From: Cyanoderma ruficeps
Lineage: Eukaryota; Chordata; Aves; Passeriformes; Timaliidae
Direction: 5' to 3'
Assembly (NCBI GenBank): GCA_008694505.1
Contig: VZDJ01007753.1
Coordinates: forward strand, 24,374,547-24,438,546
Length of the DNA: 64,000 nucleotides
Below, piece by piece: positions 1 to 12,437 of this stretch. A program made the position numbers and the translations under genes. The notes under the pieces were generated by a model, which did not search any database, had not been told where the DNA came from, and saw only the letters and a program-made list of their open reading frames with translations. How positions within the stretch are numbered: the stretch's first letter is position 1; each line of letters starts with the position of its first letter.

Positions 1-13
1 TTTTTTTTTTTTT
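1..13. repeat. Poly-T run at window edge
   Basis: Thirteen T residues open the window, so the true length is unknown. It could be the A-tail of a minus-strand retrocopy or simple low-complexity sequence. Nothing next to it decides between these. Confidence 0.6.
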
Positions 14-812
14 GAGTTATTGGCCCATTTTGCTCTATTTCACTTGCCCCAGTCTTTGAGCCAGGAAGAGGGAGTTACTGCATTGATGAGACTGTCTGCC
101 ATGTAGATCCATATGCTCTTAGAGAGGTAGCAGAAATTCCTGTGTGTGTCTGTGACGTGCTCCAACTTGAGGCTTGTTCCTTGTTCTTACAGAGTTAGCA
201 TTTTCAGGGCCTGGATGTGTAGGCTTTCTTCCCATTAAGATTTGGATTACTCCAAAGTTAGTCCTGAGGATATAACTTTGCCTAAGAGTACATTTTCTTC
301 CTTGGTACATTCATCTATTGTAAATGTTATCATCTTTATTTCTAATCAGTAACTAACTACTACTTTCAAATGAAGAAAGATGTTTGTCTTGAAGATATCC
401 ATGAAAGGCTATTTATCTTGAGGTACTAAGTATTGAAACTAATATTCTACAAATCATATGGGCAGAGGTCAAGTTATCCATATTTAGACAGCCATATATT
501 TTTAAGTGAATACCAAATCACACAGGGAACTTCTGAACAGTACTCAAAGCTCCATTTAGATTAAGGTGTCTTTTTTCATTAATGCTGTTTCAAATTACCA
601 GGTTGTCACATAATGAAATAATGCAAAATCTAGGGGAATGTTTTCTCTAAGCATTCTACATAATTATTTTAATTTATACTGGATTTAATGCGGTCAATTG
701 GTGTGTTGAGTCTCCTAAAATATTAAATAAGTAAAGTATATGACCACAAAAAGAGCAAATAAGACATTATAGAGGACATCCCGTGTTTTGTAATCGTAGC
801 CAAGATTTACAA

Positions 813-840
813 TATTAAAATTGTCATATTAAAATTGTCA
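813..840. repeat. 14-bp tandem duplication
   Basis: Two exact adjacent copies of TATTAAAATTGTCA. This is most simply a replication-slippage duplication. No function is suggested. Confidence 0.85.
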
Positions 841-1475
841 TATGATAAAGATCTCATATACTTAAGAAGACCAAAATGTTGAAAATTGCCTCAAACATCC
901 TATTCACATTCCTAGTGCAAAAAATATTTATTTTGAACAAGACTAGAAAGAAGCCTCTTCAAATATGCAAATTTGCACTTTGAATTTTGGTTTTGTGAAG
1001 ATATGGAAAAATGCTGGTAACAATACCATCTGTGCCTTACCCTGCTTCTCAGATGTCACTAGCTGATTGCCAATCCATTGATAACTTTTCTCAATTTAGT
1101 GGTTCAGGTGATTTTTAAAATGCTTTAATCATAAATTCATCCAGCCCGTGCTTCCTCACCTTAAGAGGCAATAGAAATGAGAAAGAAAGTCTTACAAAAG
1201 GACCTTTCAATGAACATTATAATGATTGTTTTTAATTTTTCTTCAAAACCAGTGATTTCAACATTGAGGGCAATCAGTTTGATCTAACTTTGACACATTC
1301 ATATCTTTCTGATACATTTTGGTTGTAGCAGCATGTTTGAAAGTGGTAGTAATCCATATTCTACAATTTTTCTTGAGACTGAAGTCCTAGATTTCTGCAT
1401 CTTCCATTTTTCATTTAAGGAAGATAAGCATAATGTTAGTGCTTTCTTAATGTTAGCTTTGCCTGGTGAATGCTA

Positions 1476-1498
1476 GTCAGCCAGTTTGGCTGGCTGAC
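1476..1498. repeat. Short perfect hairpin
   Basis: The arms GTCAGCCAG and CTGGCTGAC are exact reverse complements separated by the 5-nt loop TTTGG. The sequence also contains TTGGC, an NFI-type half site. A 9-bp inverted repeat can arise by chance. Confidence 0.7.
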
Positions 1499-1929
1499 CC
1501 TTCTCAGAGTTATGAAATACTCATTGCAGCACAGAATACCCCTGGCTTCCTTGTACTACACTGTGTTAACTTGGTAGATGTCTGGATCATGGAAATTTGT
1601 TCAGATGAGGCACAAGTGAGCAGCAGAAATCCTCCGGCTGCCAGCCTTCATCCTTTGCATCCTGTTGAGAAGGAGGTTGGTAACAAGCACTCACCACAAC
1701 AATGCCAGTGTTTTTTTCCCTTTTTCAACAGCTGTGTCTTTGGCTTTACACTGGAACTCTGTGTGGTCAAAAAGGTACTTACATGGAAGATAAATACCTC
1801 TCAAGCAGTGAAACCAGCTTTTTGTTGGTCTTTTCATCATTCATTACCCTTGCATACAATATTGTCTACACAAGTCAGCATTGTGAATTGGATTACTGTA
1901 ACATTAGATACCTTCCCATGATATTCTAA

Positions 1930-2236
1930 TGTTGTGGGCCGAAGCTGGGCGTGTCCCAATTTCAGGAACACTGAAATGAAACTCACACCATGGCTGTTTC
2001 GGAAAACTCTCTATTAATTCAAATCTGACTCCAGTTTTTGTACATATGTACAGAGGTCAAGAAATTGGCTACACAGGTCGCCACCTCTTCAGCCTGGATG
2101 GTGGACATCACCATCAATCATTTCTTCTCTCAGAGGAGAAGTATGCAAACATTCTAAGAATAGATATTGTTTTCATGAAGCTGCGTGAGAAAGTTCTACA
2201 GAAAGACAAAAAGACAGAAAGCTCAGGGCAACATTC
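1930..2236 (-). mobile_element. Degraded LTR fragment, avian ERV, copy 1 of the family at 63632
   Basis: This stretch aligns with 63632 to the window end. Both begin TGTTG, share TGTCCCAATTTCAGG near the start, and share long near-identical blocks such as GGCTACACAGGTCGCCACC and GATGGTGGACATCACCATCA. In copy 2 the minus strand carries TATA-box and ATTAAA signals in LTR order, so the element reads on the minus strand and its 3' (U5) end is at 1930. In this copy both signals are decayed. Similarity stops near 2236, so upstream U3 sequence is missing or diverged. An internal plus-strand ATG frame (2046-2288) lies antisense to the LTR and is not taken as a gene. Assignment as an LTR is inferred. 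The pairing of the two copies is seen directly. Confidence 0.75.
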
Positions 2237-2760
2237 TAAGATCCGTATTTTGTCATATTTGTTTTGGGAAAGCTGTCTGAAACATAAATAAATGCCTAGA
2301 ATAACAGAAATAAAACAAATGGCTTTTGATCCCTTTCATTAGTTTAGGGGACTGCAAGTAAGACTGAACAGATGGTAGGTTAAAAATTGAAAGATGGAAC
2401 TGTATTGGAGGGAATTAGTTGACTGTGATGTCAGTTCACTAAGAAAAATCAGACAAATATTTTTTTTTCCCCTGGGAGTAACATGAAACGCAATGGTTCA
2501 AGAAAGAAAAAATCAAATGTTTAAACATTTCTATATCACCATATTTAAGGAGGGTGGCATTTTCTGGTTTGCACATTGAAATCCTTTTTTTCTCTTTTAG
2601 GATTGAGACAGCTGCAGACAACTCTTCACTGAAACAGAATGATTTTCTAAGTTATATGGCAAAAGAGCATCAAGACGTGTTTCCTAGATATCTTGTCTGA
2701 TGTTATTATCAGAAATTATTTATCCAACAAATAGATAAGAGCTTCATGCCATCTACTTGC
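2237..2760. other. Unique sequence, nothing recognised
   Basis: AT-rich sequence with no recognisable repeat or coding similarity. It lies between the LTR fragment and a CR1 tail. Confidence 0.5.
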
Positions 2761-2880
2761 ACGGAATCACAGATTCACACAATAATTTAGGCTGGGAGGG
2801 ATCTCAGGTTTTCTCCCTCAAAGTTGTGAAAACCCACAACTCAGAGCAGGCGTGAAGTAGATCAGATTTTTTAGTGTCTT
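2761..2880 (-). mobile_element. CR1 LINE 3'-end fragment (old)
   Basis: The plus strand reads ACGGAATCACAGATTCACAC and then TTTAGGCTGGGAGGGATCTC. This resembles the reverse complement of an avian CR1 3' end: degenerate octamers, then the GGTTGGAAGGGACCT-type block. Orientation is therefore minus. The remainder to about 2880 is too diverged for a firm boundary. Only untranslated tail is present, with no ORF2. Family assignment is from pattern memory. Confidence 0.6.
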
Positions 2881-4746
2881 TAACAACAGTATACTTGTTC
2901 CGATCAATGACTACTCTCATTGCATTTTCTTCCCTGATATCTAATTAGAATTTTACTGTCATATATCCAGAACTTTAATAATATAGCTTTATGTTCTTCT
3001 AAACTGAAGGAAGCAAAACTCTTGCCACAGTATTACCATTAGAGCCTGGATGATTGCGTCGTTTTTATACTGCTACATTTCGCCTCCTAATTTCACAGAT
3101 GTCAGAATCATAGGGGAAAAAATTGAACATGCATGCATTTTGAGAGGTTAATACACATATACAAATGATGTGAGTCTTCTCTGCATATTTTCCAATTGAG
3201 CTCAACAAGTATGTTCAAATTATATGGTGTAGCTAACCCTACACATATTACACCCTATACACACAACCCCAGCCCTCCATAGGGACAGTGGGAAGGCTTT
3301 TCACTTCATTGTCTCACCAGCTGTAGACAAAGCCTTGTCATTTCTGTCTGTCACGCATTTTCTTTGCCATTTTTGAAATCACACTTCAGCTTCATCTCCA
3401 TCTGGGGCAGAAGCAGGGGTGCTGTAATATTGCAAGAAAAACTGCTTTTTTAGTATTTTTAGCTTGATTGGATGATGAGAGCTCTGAAAATGCTATGACA
3501 TAAACTGGTCTTTTGATGGTTATAGAGAAAGTTTGCAGGTGCAATAGGCTGACCAACTGCACAGCAAAAAGCAGCTTAGGATGACAAGTACTACATTAGC
3601 ACAGCTCATATGGGAAATGACATTTTCCTAACAGAGATAGATATGCCCTGCATGCTGCAGCCAAATAGGGATTCTTCAGATCTGTTCTTTGGCTCTTTGA
3701 AATATGTATTTGATTTTATACATGTCATTAGCACATTTTGTGTAAAAACAGGAGAAATGGTAAATCAAATTATGCCCCAAAATACAAATGTAGATCAAGA
3801 GTTTGTCTGTGTATATGAAATTCAGAAGTTAAACTTACACAAAATGAATGGGAGATGATTACTCAGTGTTAATTATGCTGAATTAAATTGTCCTTCGATC
3901 AGGTTAATAGTAATATTAAGGTATTATTTTACTTTTATGAAGTATTAAATATCAATGCTATAATAGTATCACCCATCTGAATTTTTGATAATTTTCCAGA
4001 TTTATACTGAGGAACATATATTTTCTTTACCCCTTATCCCTTTCAATTCATCATAGAATTGGAGGCAGTAAAGAATTCCTGCTATTCTTTAACAGGGACA
4101 TGGTTATTTATCAGGAAAATTGGGAACTGAACTATATTCACCTCAAGATATAGTTGCTGATTATAGTAGAAATGAAATAACTTTCGATTCTGCAGATATT
4201 TACTGGGTTCCTGCAATGAATCTGCTAGACTTCCTATTGCCTATCTAAGCTCTACTGCAAGTGTCTTGAATCAATTCTTTGTTAAACCCTCTCTTGATCT
4301 ACTAGAGAAAAGTAACTGCACATTGAAAACCAAACCAACATCTCTTTTAACATGTAAGATATGATTTTATTATTTTATTTTAAATTATATCTAGTAGAAA
4401 AATTAAAACTACTGCCTCAGAAAAGTAGCAAATGGACACTGGAATAACAACACAGAGAACTGAAAACCAACAAAAACTTTGTTCTGAAATACTTTCAAAC
4501 ACTACTGAAAAAGCTCTTCCCTTAAGTCATTCATAGAAAGTACTCCAATTAAAATTTAACCATACAGTGATGTCTTTACCAAAATCATGTATTGCTAAGG
4601 AGTCTTATAGAAGCTACAATTTTTGTGTGAGTTCTAATACATCTAATAATTCCATGACAAACCTCTAAACAGAATGCTGTCTATATTGTCCCTAACAGAA
4701 GAAAACAATAAGTAAATATTTGCAAAATATTGAAGATATTCAAAAA
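2881..4746. other. AT-rich unique sequence, no gene seen
   Basis: No repeat family is recognised. An ATG-started 82-codon plus-strand frame at 3610-3858 has no recognisable domain and no convincing splice context, so it is not called. Confidence 0.55.
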
Positions 4747-4861
4747 TCCCCTGGACATGGTCCTGGGCAGCCTGCTCTTGCTGAGGTTGCTTGATCAGGT
4801 GTATCAGACAAGATGGACTCCAATGGTCACTTCCAACCTACACCACTCTGGGATTGTCTGA
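4747..4861 (+). mobile_element. CR1 LINE 3'-end fragment
   Basis: The blocks CCCCTGGACATGGTCCTGGG, CAGCCTGCTCTTGCTGAGGT and CACTTCCAACCTACACCACT follow in the order of the sense 3' end of avian CR1 (…TTCCAACC…ATTCTGTG). The element is therefore on the plus strand and strongly 5'-truncated. The terminal octamer is decayed (ATTGTCTGAC). It covers the last codons and short 3' UTR at most. Confidence 0.85.
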
Positions 4862-7800
4862 CACTTTACTGGATAAAATCTCTGAATAACTGCTCCCCAT
4901 TTTCCTCTATTCTAGCATTTAGAGCTGCTGTCTAGTCCATGTTTTTGTCTGAATTTACAACATTCTGAAACTGTTTCAACCTTCCCTATCATGGATGCAC
5001 ATATTTTTGTAAGGTGTCAAACCAAAGATTTCAAAACATTTTTTTCTTTTTCCTATCTCCAATGTTTTTTAAATCCCTGGAGATTCCAACAGCAGCTTCT
5101 AACAGTTTAAAACAATTTAGTTACCTTGACTTTCATTGTCTACAGACAAAAATTTGGCAAGCCACATCGCAAATTTTGTGTGTAAACTTCTCAGCTTGGC
5201 AGAGCTAAACATAAGTGCAGCAGAATGTGGACATCTAGGAGTCAATTCAATGTCAACTATGAGAGCAGAATAATTTTAAACATGACTCCGTTCTAAATTA
5301 AATGCAAACAAAAAATACTTTGATGTAAAATTTCTACCTTCATATCACAGAAGGCTTTATTAAAGGAATTTTATCACAGTCTTATTTTAAAAATGAAAAA
5401 GCTGATAAGTAGAAAATCAGAGATTTGTTTGAGAGGATGTCCAAATTTACTGTTTTCTGGAAACAAGAAAACACATTTCCAAGAATTGCACTCCTTTGAA
5501 GATTTTGCTTATGTGAGAGTCAGATTTTTAACTCCTCAATATAGAGAAACTTAAAAGAGAAATGTCAAAGTGAGAAAGAATAGTAATTAAAGTATCCTAA
5601 TGAATTCCATCAAAGTCATAGAGAAAAAGTACAAATGTTTCAGTTTCACAGTTTAGTCTTAGTCTGCATCTTTATAATAAAAGGGAAGACTTTTATCAAA
5701 GAAAAGAAGATTATTTTGAACAGAAAAACATTAAACGCAATCTTTATTTTTTAAAAAAATTACAGCTGTAGAGTTATATTTAAGTATATTCGTTTTTCTT
5801 TCTAAGATAAATACCTCCCTAGTTTATCTTGCAAGACACAGGAGGAGAAGTTTTGCCAACCCAACAGTTAACATACAAAAACAATTTGCTAAGATAGTGA
5901 ATAGAGTCTGCTCCTCTGGGCAGTCTAAATCTATGGATGAGATCAATGACTCAAGGAGCAGAAGTGTTTTGCCTCTCTTTCATACTGAACAGGAATGCAA
6001 CTATTTCTTGGTTTTCTTCTGTAGTCATCAAGAAATTGTTGATGCAGGAAAAACTGAAACCTGTCATTGCACTGCACTAAGTGCTAACAAGTATTTTTAT
6101 TTCTATACTTTTAATTATTTTTAATAAAGCCATTTATAAACACATTTGGGAATTACATATCTCTTGAAAGCTAAATTGTAAGAGTACTTCATAGGTACAC
6201 ATTATTTTGTTTAATTTTAATAAACCTAACATCTACTGCTGCTTAGTTTTATTTTCTCATGCCATGTTAAATCTTTCCTTCATAGTTAATACAATTTGAA
6301 TATTACATGAAAAAATAGGGGTTTAGAGTAACATTTCTCAAAGATGGAGTTTGAATGATAGGGGTTTTTTTAAGAAGAGAAAGCTTTTACACAAACACCC
6401 CAAAAAGAAATGTTTAAACAAAGAAAAAAAAGGAAACAAAAACCAAAAACCCAAATATTCAGAAATACCATTTATTTCTAATTCAATTACAGATTTACCA
6501 TAGTTCTAAATAATTCTCTTTTCCACAAACTCAAGATGATGGCCATGTCTTTAAAGAGATGTCACCTTTGTCATCTATATGAGGCTTGACAAAGGCTAGT
6601 GGCTCTAATATTGCAACTTTCCACTAAACAATGAAATTAAGACACAATTTTATCTTTAAATTAGTAGAAGAAGGTCATGTCTGTTGTTAGTATACAACAA
6701 TATAGGAACACCTCAATTATCATCATAATATGATCAAGAACAGCTCATGGCTACCTACTCCATAATTAGCTGTCTCATTTTTACTGATTCTGGACTGTAT
6801 CTTTAAGGTTTTTATAAATGAAACCTCTTTCATGATAGGTTGTAGTACGCAGAAACTTTACTATTTTATAATATCTTAATTTTAAAAGAAGTATCTGAGA
6901 GTCACTGCATTGATGAACAATAATGGGGTTGTCTACTATATCAAAAATATTTATCACCTTGCAAAATGCATAGTGAGAACTGCAGGAAAGTACAGACTGC
7001 AGTCCTTAAGGCTCAACAAATACAGTTACTTACAATTCATAAAACTGATAAAATTATCTAAAATCCATTTTTAAAAGCAAATTATCAATGGCAATTATCA
7101 TAATTTACTCTTACCTTTAATACTTTTAAAATCTCATAAATCTCCATTTTTTCTAACTTCATTCTCAGAAAAATGTTCTTGAGACACAAATCCTATGAAG
7201 CAATTCCATAATTTTCAATTGCCAAGGACCCTTTTCCTAACCGTTCGAAAATTTGGAAAAAAACAAAATTTCTTCAGATTGAGCAGTGTTTTAGAAAATC
7301 TGGTGGGCTATTTCATGGTTTTATGATAATTTTGCTCAACTCAAGTCTGTTTGCATCTGGAGAATAACGCCATACAACTGTCATGTTTACATAGACATAA
7401 GGTTCCTTTTTATGCACTCGAATTTAAAGCAATGATCATCTTTGTCAGGAAAGATAGGTAAAAGTCAGGCATTATTATTTTCAGATCTAGTCTTTGCACC
7501 TCAATCTATTTTTAAAAAAATAAAAACCACAAAAATTTCCTGTCATATATTTGGTAATATGTTTCATGAAGTTTAGTATAGTTTTAATCAGCCTAGAACT
7601 GAAAAAGCTTCTTTTCCTTTCTTATTCTTAGGCTATATAACAGTTACGAGGCTGCTGAATTTCTGCAGTGCCCAGAAGTGTTATCATCATAGCCACTAAA
7701 AAGTGAATAAATAATGAGAAATAAAATATATAAAACTTTAAAAAACAGGTCAGTGAAAAATTTCTCAATATCATAAAATAAAGGCTGGTCAGAGAAACAG

Positions 7801-10800
7801 AAACAAAATCTTAATTCTGAAGAGAGAAAAGTATATACTCATAAAAACTTTTAAATCATTATGTGACTTAAATTTTCTCTCTAACAGGTCCAGATAGTCA
7901 AAACACATTGCAAGTTTCATAATAAAATAACATGTGAGAAGATATGCTACCTTTAAAAGCATAATCAAGAATAAATGACATATGTATGCTGTAAACAGCA
8001 TTGTGGCAGATGGACGACAGTTCAACTGCACACTTACTAAAAACTACAAGAAAATTCTAGAGCGTCTCACATATCATATTTTTAAATTGCTTCACTACAG
8101 GTTTTTGCATATGCCAAGTCTTTTATCTTTCATGCTCAGCTGGTAATAATACAGCACTATATTCTTTTAGCAGTGTACCATCAATTGGCATCATAAATAT
8201 GGACAGCAGAACACAACTTGCTCACCTTCTTCCCAAGACAAATGAAGTCCAACAGTGAGTGTTAAAAAATGTGAATTATTATTTCAGTTTTCTGCAGGAT
8301 TTTGTGATTTAGTATATTGTTAGCTTTGCACAGAAAAGACAAAACCATTAGCTATTTCTAATTAAACCCTAAACAATCACAGCCTGATGATCTGAATCAT
8401 TGAATTCTAGTCATTGATTTAGTTGTTTCTCTTATGTCAATAGCAATCTGTGCACTATGGATAGATTTCTTTAACTCTAGGTTTATTTTCAAACTCAGCT
8501 TTGTTATGGGAACCTGTCACCTTTAGCTGTTGAAAAATAAGAAAATGTTCAGCATTGTTTATGTTTTGGTTAAGAACTGCAGCTACTGGTTGCTTATAGA
8601 TTAATTGGTTTATATGCTGTGGTGCTTATATATGCCATGCAATATGTATTCTCACACTCCCTATACTGATAAATGGCTCAGAGGGTGGTTCATTACATTT
8701 TCAGTTCAGACTAGCTTTGGGGTTTGCTTCAGTAAACTATAATGAATGCAGAGCAAAAATAAAAGAAACTTACAGAAATAACAAAATGCTATGCTGATAA
8801 ACAAATTCTTAAATAATGTTAGGACAAAAGTGAAAATTTTTATGGGGCATGTGAATTAGTGTACAGTTCTGAGAAAGAATAAGATCTTATAACAGTCCAA
8901 TTTGGTTAACTCTATAAGCAAATTTGGGTTGGAGACTAAATGGGAGATTAGAAACATGTGGATTAGATTCCTTTGCTAGGAACATAATATAAAGCTTCCT
9001 AAACCTGCAGATTGAAGTCATTCATTCCCTTCAAAACTTGCTGACTTCTAGACTGAATGTTTTGACAATTATATTCAGCTTCCAATGAGTTGTCAAGCTA
9101 GACCTGTCTTGTCACATTGTTACTAAGGTCCCACCAAAGAGTTCTAACACGTATGTCTGTTGTCATTTGTCTGAGGTATAGCAGTAAACCACCAGGCTAG
9201 AATGAATGGGAACAGAAATGACTGGAGTGAAAACACTGACTGAGGAAGGGAGGCCAATATATATTTTGCCCAAGAAATATGTGAGACAACCACTAGCAGT
9301 CTAATGTTCACAAATCAAACAGGTGCTTGCAACCACTTGAAATGTTTTTCTTCATTCTCTTGGAAATCATTCACTAATGCAGACAGTTTTCTTGAACTAT
9401 GCAGGAGGGTGTCTACATCCTGCAGACTATAAACTAACCATAAAGTCAAAGATTGATTAGTCAGTGTATTCAAGCAGAAAAAGTGAAAACTTCACTTGGC
9501 AGCAGAACTCAGCTGTGATTGTGGAGGCCTTGGCGGGTTTGAGCAGAGAGGTCTTTTTCAGTTATTCTGCCTTTAGAAGGACTCTTGTCATCACATGCCA
9601 GATGGTCACAGGCATTGAGAGGCTGTGTATGACCACTCTTGCCCAAAAGCTTTTAGAGTGGGGCTATTTTTGGTATATTGAGACAAGTTGTAAATTCCAA
9701 GAGATGCTTTTCAGCAATTATTTCATCAGGCATTCCCATTCCAACTGAAATGAAACCACATTTGAAAAATAGATAATGTAATTTAAAATTGTCTGGCATT
9801 CCTCTCTCTTGGCTTTTTGGAGCCTCCATTTTTATTTCTTCTGATAAAAACTGTCAGCTCCTTAGTGGCATCCATTGCAGGGTGACTTTAGAGGGGGAGG
9901 TGACTGGTGTGATAAGAGAGAACTTAGTTTTACTGTTCCTTCTACCTGGAGAAAAACTTTAATTTCTGAAAGCCACTTTTTGTGCGCTGGTTAGATGCCC
10001 ACAAAATCTGTCATTTTAGGAATTGCCTCAGAAGGAAAGGTACAGTGAAGAAGACAGCTGAGGCCTTCTAAAGCCAGCTTTTTCTTTAGCTGTCAGATCA
10101 GTCAGATTATGTGTGGTGTAGGCTCATAGGGTCTTAAAAGATCAGTCACAGGCAACAGATGTGTATCCTTATCCACTATATATATATATTTTTAGGAACA
10201 ATTCTAATATTCCATTTTACAACTGTCAGCAAGTTCATTTGTCTCAGCGTCTTAAAAATTCACTGCTCTCGTTGTTGACTTTTAGCATCCAGGAGGCAGA
10301 AAATAGCTTCTGGGTCCTACTAACTCAACTCAGTGTTTGTGGAAGGTCAGTATGGCAATATTTACTGACATGGATATCATCTACAGCCTTTCCATGATGC
10401 AAGTGTCTAAAGCAGGTAAATGTACATTGAGGAGATGTTTTAGAGACTTTTGGGATGGGCCACATAAACAGCAGCTGCATCCAATGGTCATGAATTCCTC
10501 TTTCTGACCTTAGAAATGGTCTTAGCCATTATTAATATGTTTTGTAATACATGTTGGTACCCAGACTATTTATCCTATTCTCTCTCACTTGAAAACTGGA
10601 AAGCAAGCTCTGATTTTGTTTGAGAATAGACAGCCTGCAGACTAAAATTAAACCATATTACATCTCGTTTTCTTTCCTGCTGGGAGGAATTAGTCATGAA
10701 TGGCAAATTAAATGTAGATTAGTGTTTCTTAACAGACAAGTGAGTCTTTTTATTTTGCGCCATAACATGGTCCAGCCTTACATTTGCCTCAAATAACTGG

Positions 10801-11779
10801 TCAGTAGTATATGATCAGATTAAATTTGTACGTTTAATTTTATGTATTATTGTTGTTCCTGCTGCTGTTGTTATCTGAGAGACCAAATCACAAGTCCAGG
10901 GAACACTGGAAGACTACCAGCCTCCTGAGTGGACATAAACAGTCCACTAGCTTTTCCCAACCATTTCAGAAAAAAAGTTGCAAAAAAACAGTTGTGGGAA
11001 AACCCATGGCACAAAGGAAGGCAGCTTGCTCCTCTTTCATCTGCTTAATTGACTTTTACCCTGAAGCAAGCACTTTTATGTCATGTCTACAAATCTTTGT
11101 CTTTCACGTAAGAATAAATATTGCAACTAATCATTAACATAGCTCCCCCCTTCTTCAAATTCTATCCTGCTATCAATGATAGTCCCTACAGGAAATAAGA
11201 ACTCAATTACCAGTGCATTTGCTATCAATCAGGCCCCGCAGAACAAGCCGAAGTCCAGACTCCAACAATTTCACAATGAACGTATTACTGCTCTTCTATC
11301 ACAGTAGGGTCAAATAGGTTTTATAAATGCAGTTGGGGTTTGACAACTAACTATTGGGGTGGTTTTATGGGAAATTCCAGCCTCCAAGTTAATCCATCTC
11401 TATCTGGTACAATATTAAGGATTGTTAATTTTTATAAATTTTTAAGCTACTAGTAAAAAGAAACTGAAGCACGCATGTCATTCTAGAGCTTTTCTTTTTT
11501 GTAGTGGTAGCAACAGTGCACACCCTCCACTGATGTGGAGAATATATCAAGTGCTAGCAGAAAGCAATATCACTCAGACAGGTGTAAAGTAGGGCTAGAC
11601 ATAAATGCATCTTGGTAATGGCTGCCTATTGCTAGGACCAGAGCATCTTCCAGGCTTTTGTGAGCCAAATTTTACATACTACTCTATTATCTGAGCAACT
11701 AATTGGGAGACTACAATGTGGAACTCTGATGAGAAGCCTTGGACTTTGACTCAATCTCTTAATCTGCTAACTCATTTTG
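4862..11779. other. Long AT-rich stretch without genes or clear repeats
   Basis: Nearly 7 kb with no supported gene. Open frames are 60-95 codons, mostly from non-ATG starts, and none resembles a known protein. A short TA run sits at 10176-10189. The patch 11140-11300 is less AT-rich (CCCCGCAGAACAAGCCGAAG) but was not matched to any family. Conserved non-coding elements may hide here and cannot be seen without alignment. Confidence 0.55.
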
Positions 11780-12104
11780 CACATAATCACATAATAGGTT
11801 AGGGACCTCTGGAAATCATTGCTTAGTCCAGTCATTTTGCTTTAGTTGGAAAGCCAACTAGAACAGATCGCTCCAGATCATATCCAGTTAGGTTTCAAAA
11901 GTCTCAAGGAATACAGGCTCACCAACACTTCTCAGCAACCTACTGCAGAGTATAATCACCTTCATACTTGCTCAAGTATGTCAACATCTGTGTTGTACTC
12001 TGGAGCCCAGCACTGAATACAGCCCTTCAGATTTGTTCTCACCAATTTTGAGCAGTGGGGAATAAACTTCCCTGTTAGGTCCAGGTTGTAAAGCTCTTCC
12101 TAAT

Positions 12105-12437
12105 TTAATCCAGGATAGAACTGGACTTCTTTGTGTAACAGTATCCTCCACTCCTTTTCTGCAAAGCTGATTTCCAGATTCTAAAATGTTCATATTGGCC
12201 CATTTGTTGGCCTTTCAAGGTCTCTCTGAATAGCAGCACACCCATCTGGTGTTTCAGTTCTCTCAGTTTTGCATCACCTGCAAACCTGCAGAGGATGTGT
12301 TCTGTTGCACCATCCATGTCATTAATGTTGTTGTTAAAGGATATTGATACCAGGATAAAACCTTGAGGTAAGCCATAGGTGACTGACTTGTTGCTGGATT
12401 TTGTGCAGTAGTCATTTAGTCCTGGCTGTTCAACCAT
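12105..12437 (-). pseudogene. CR1 reverse transcriptase core remnant
   Basis: A 110-codon minus-strand open piece of the decayed CR1 ORF2. It carries GLPQG at residues 22-26, FNNNINDMD at residues 34-42 (the FN..INDL region of LINE reverse transcriptases), and FAGD at residues 52-55 where active enzymes have F/Y-A-D-D. The first catalytic aspartate is thus glycine, so the enzyme would be inactive even if expressed. Frames break on both sides. In an intact element this protein copies CR1 and CR1-tailed SINE RNA into the genome by target-primed reverse transcription. Confidence 0.75.

Larger units (their letters stand above)
14..1929. other. AT-rich unique sequence, no gene seen
   Basis: No exon, repeat family or RNA gene is recognised here. 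The longest open frame (about 152 codons, plus strand, 1466-1921) starts at GTG, resembles no known protein and is of a length expected by chance in this much sequence. A small 14-bp tandem duplication and a 9-bp-arm hairpin are listed separately. Confidence 0.6.

Noticed and set aside
1466..1921. 152-codon plus-strand open frame, the longest without ambiguity
   Set aside because: It starts at GTG, contains no recognised domain, and about one frame of this size is expected by chance in a window this long.
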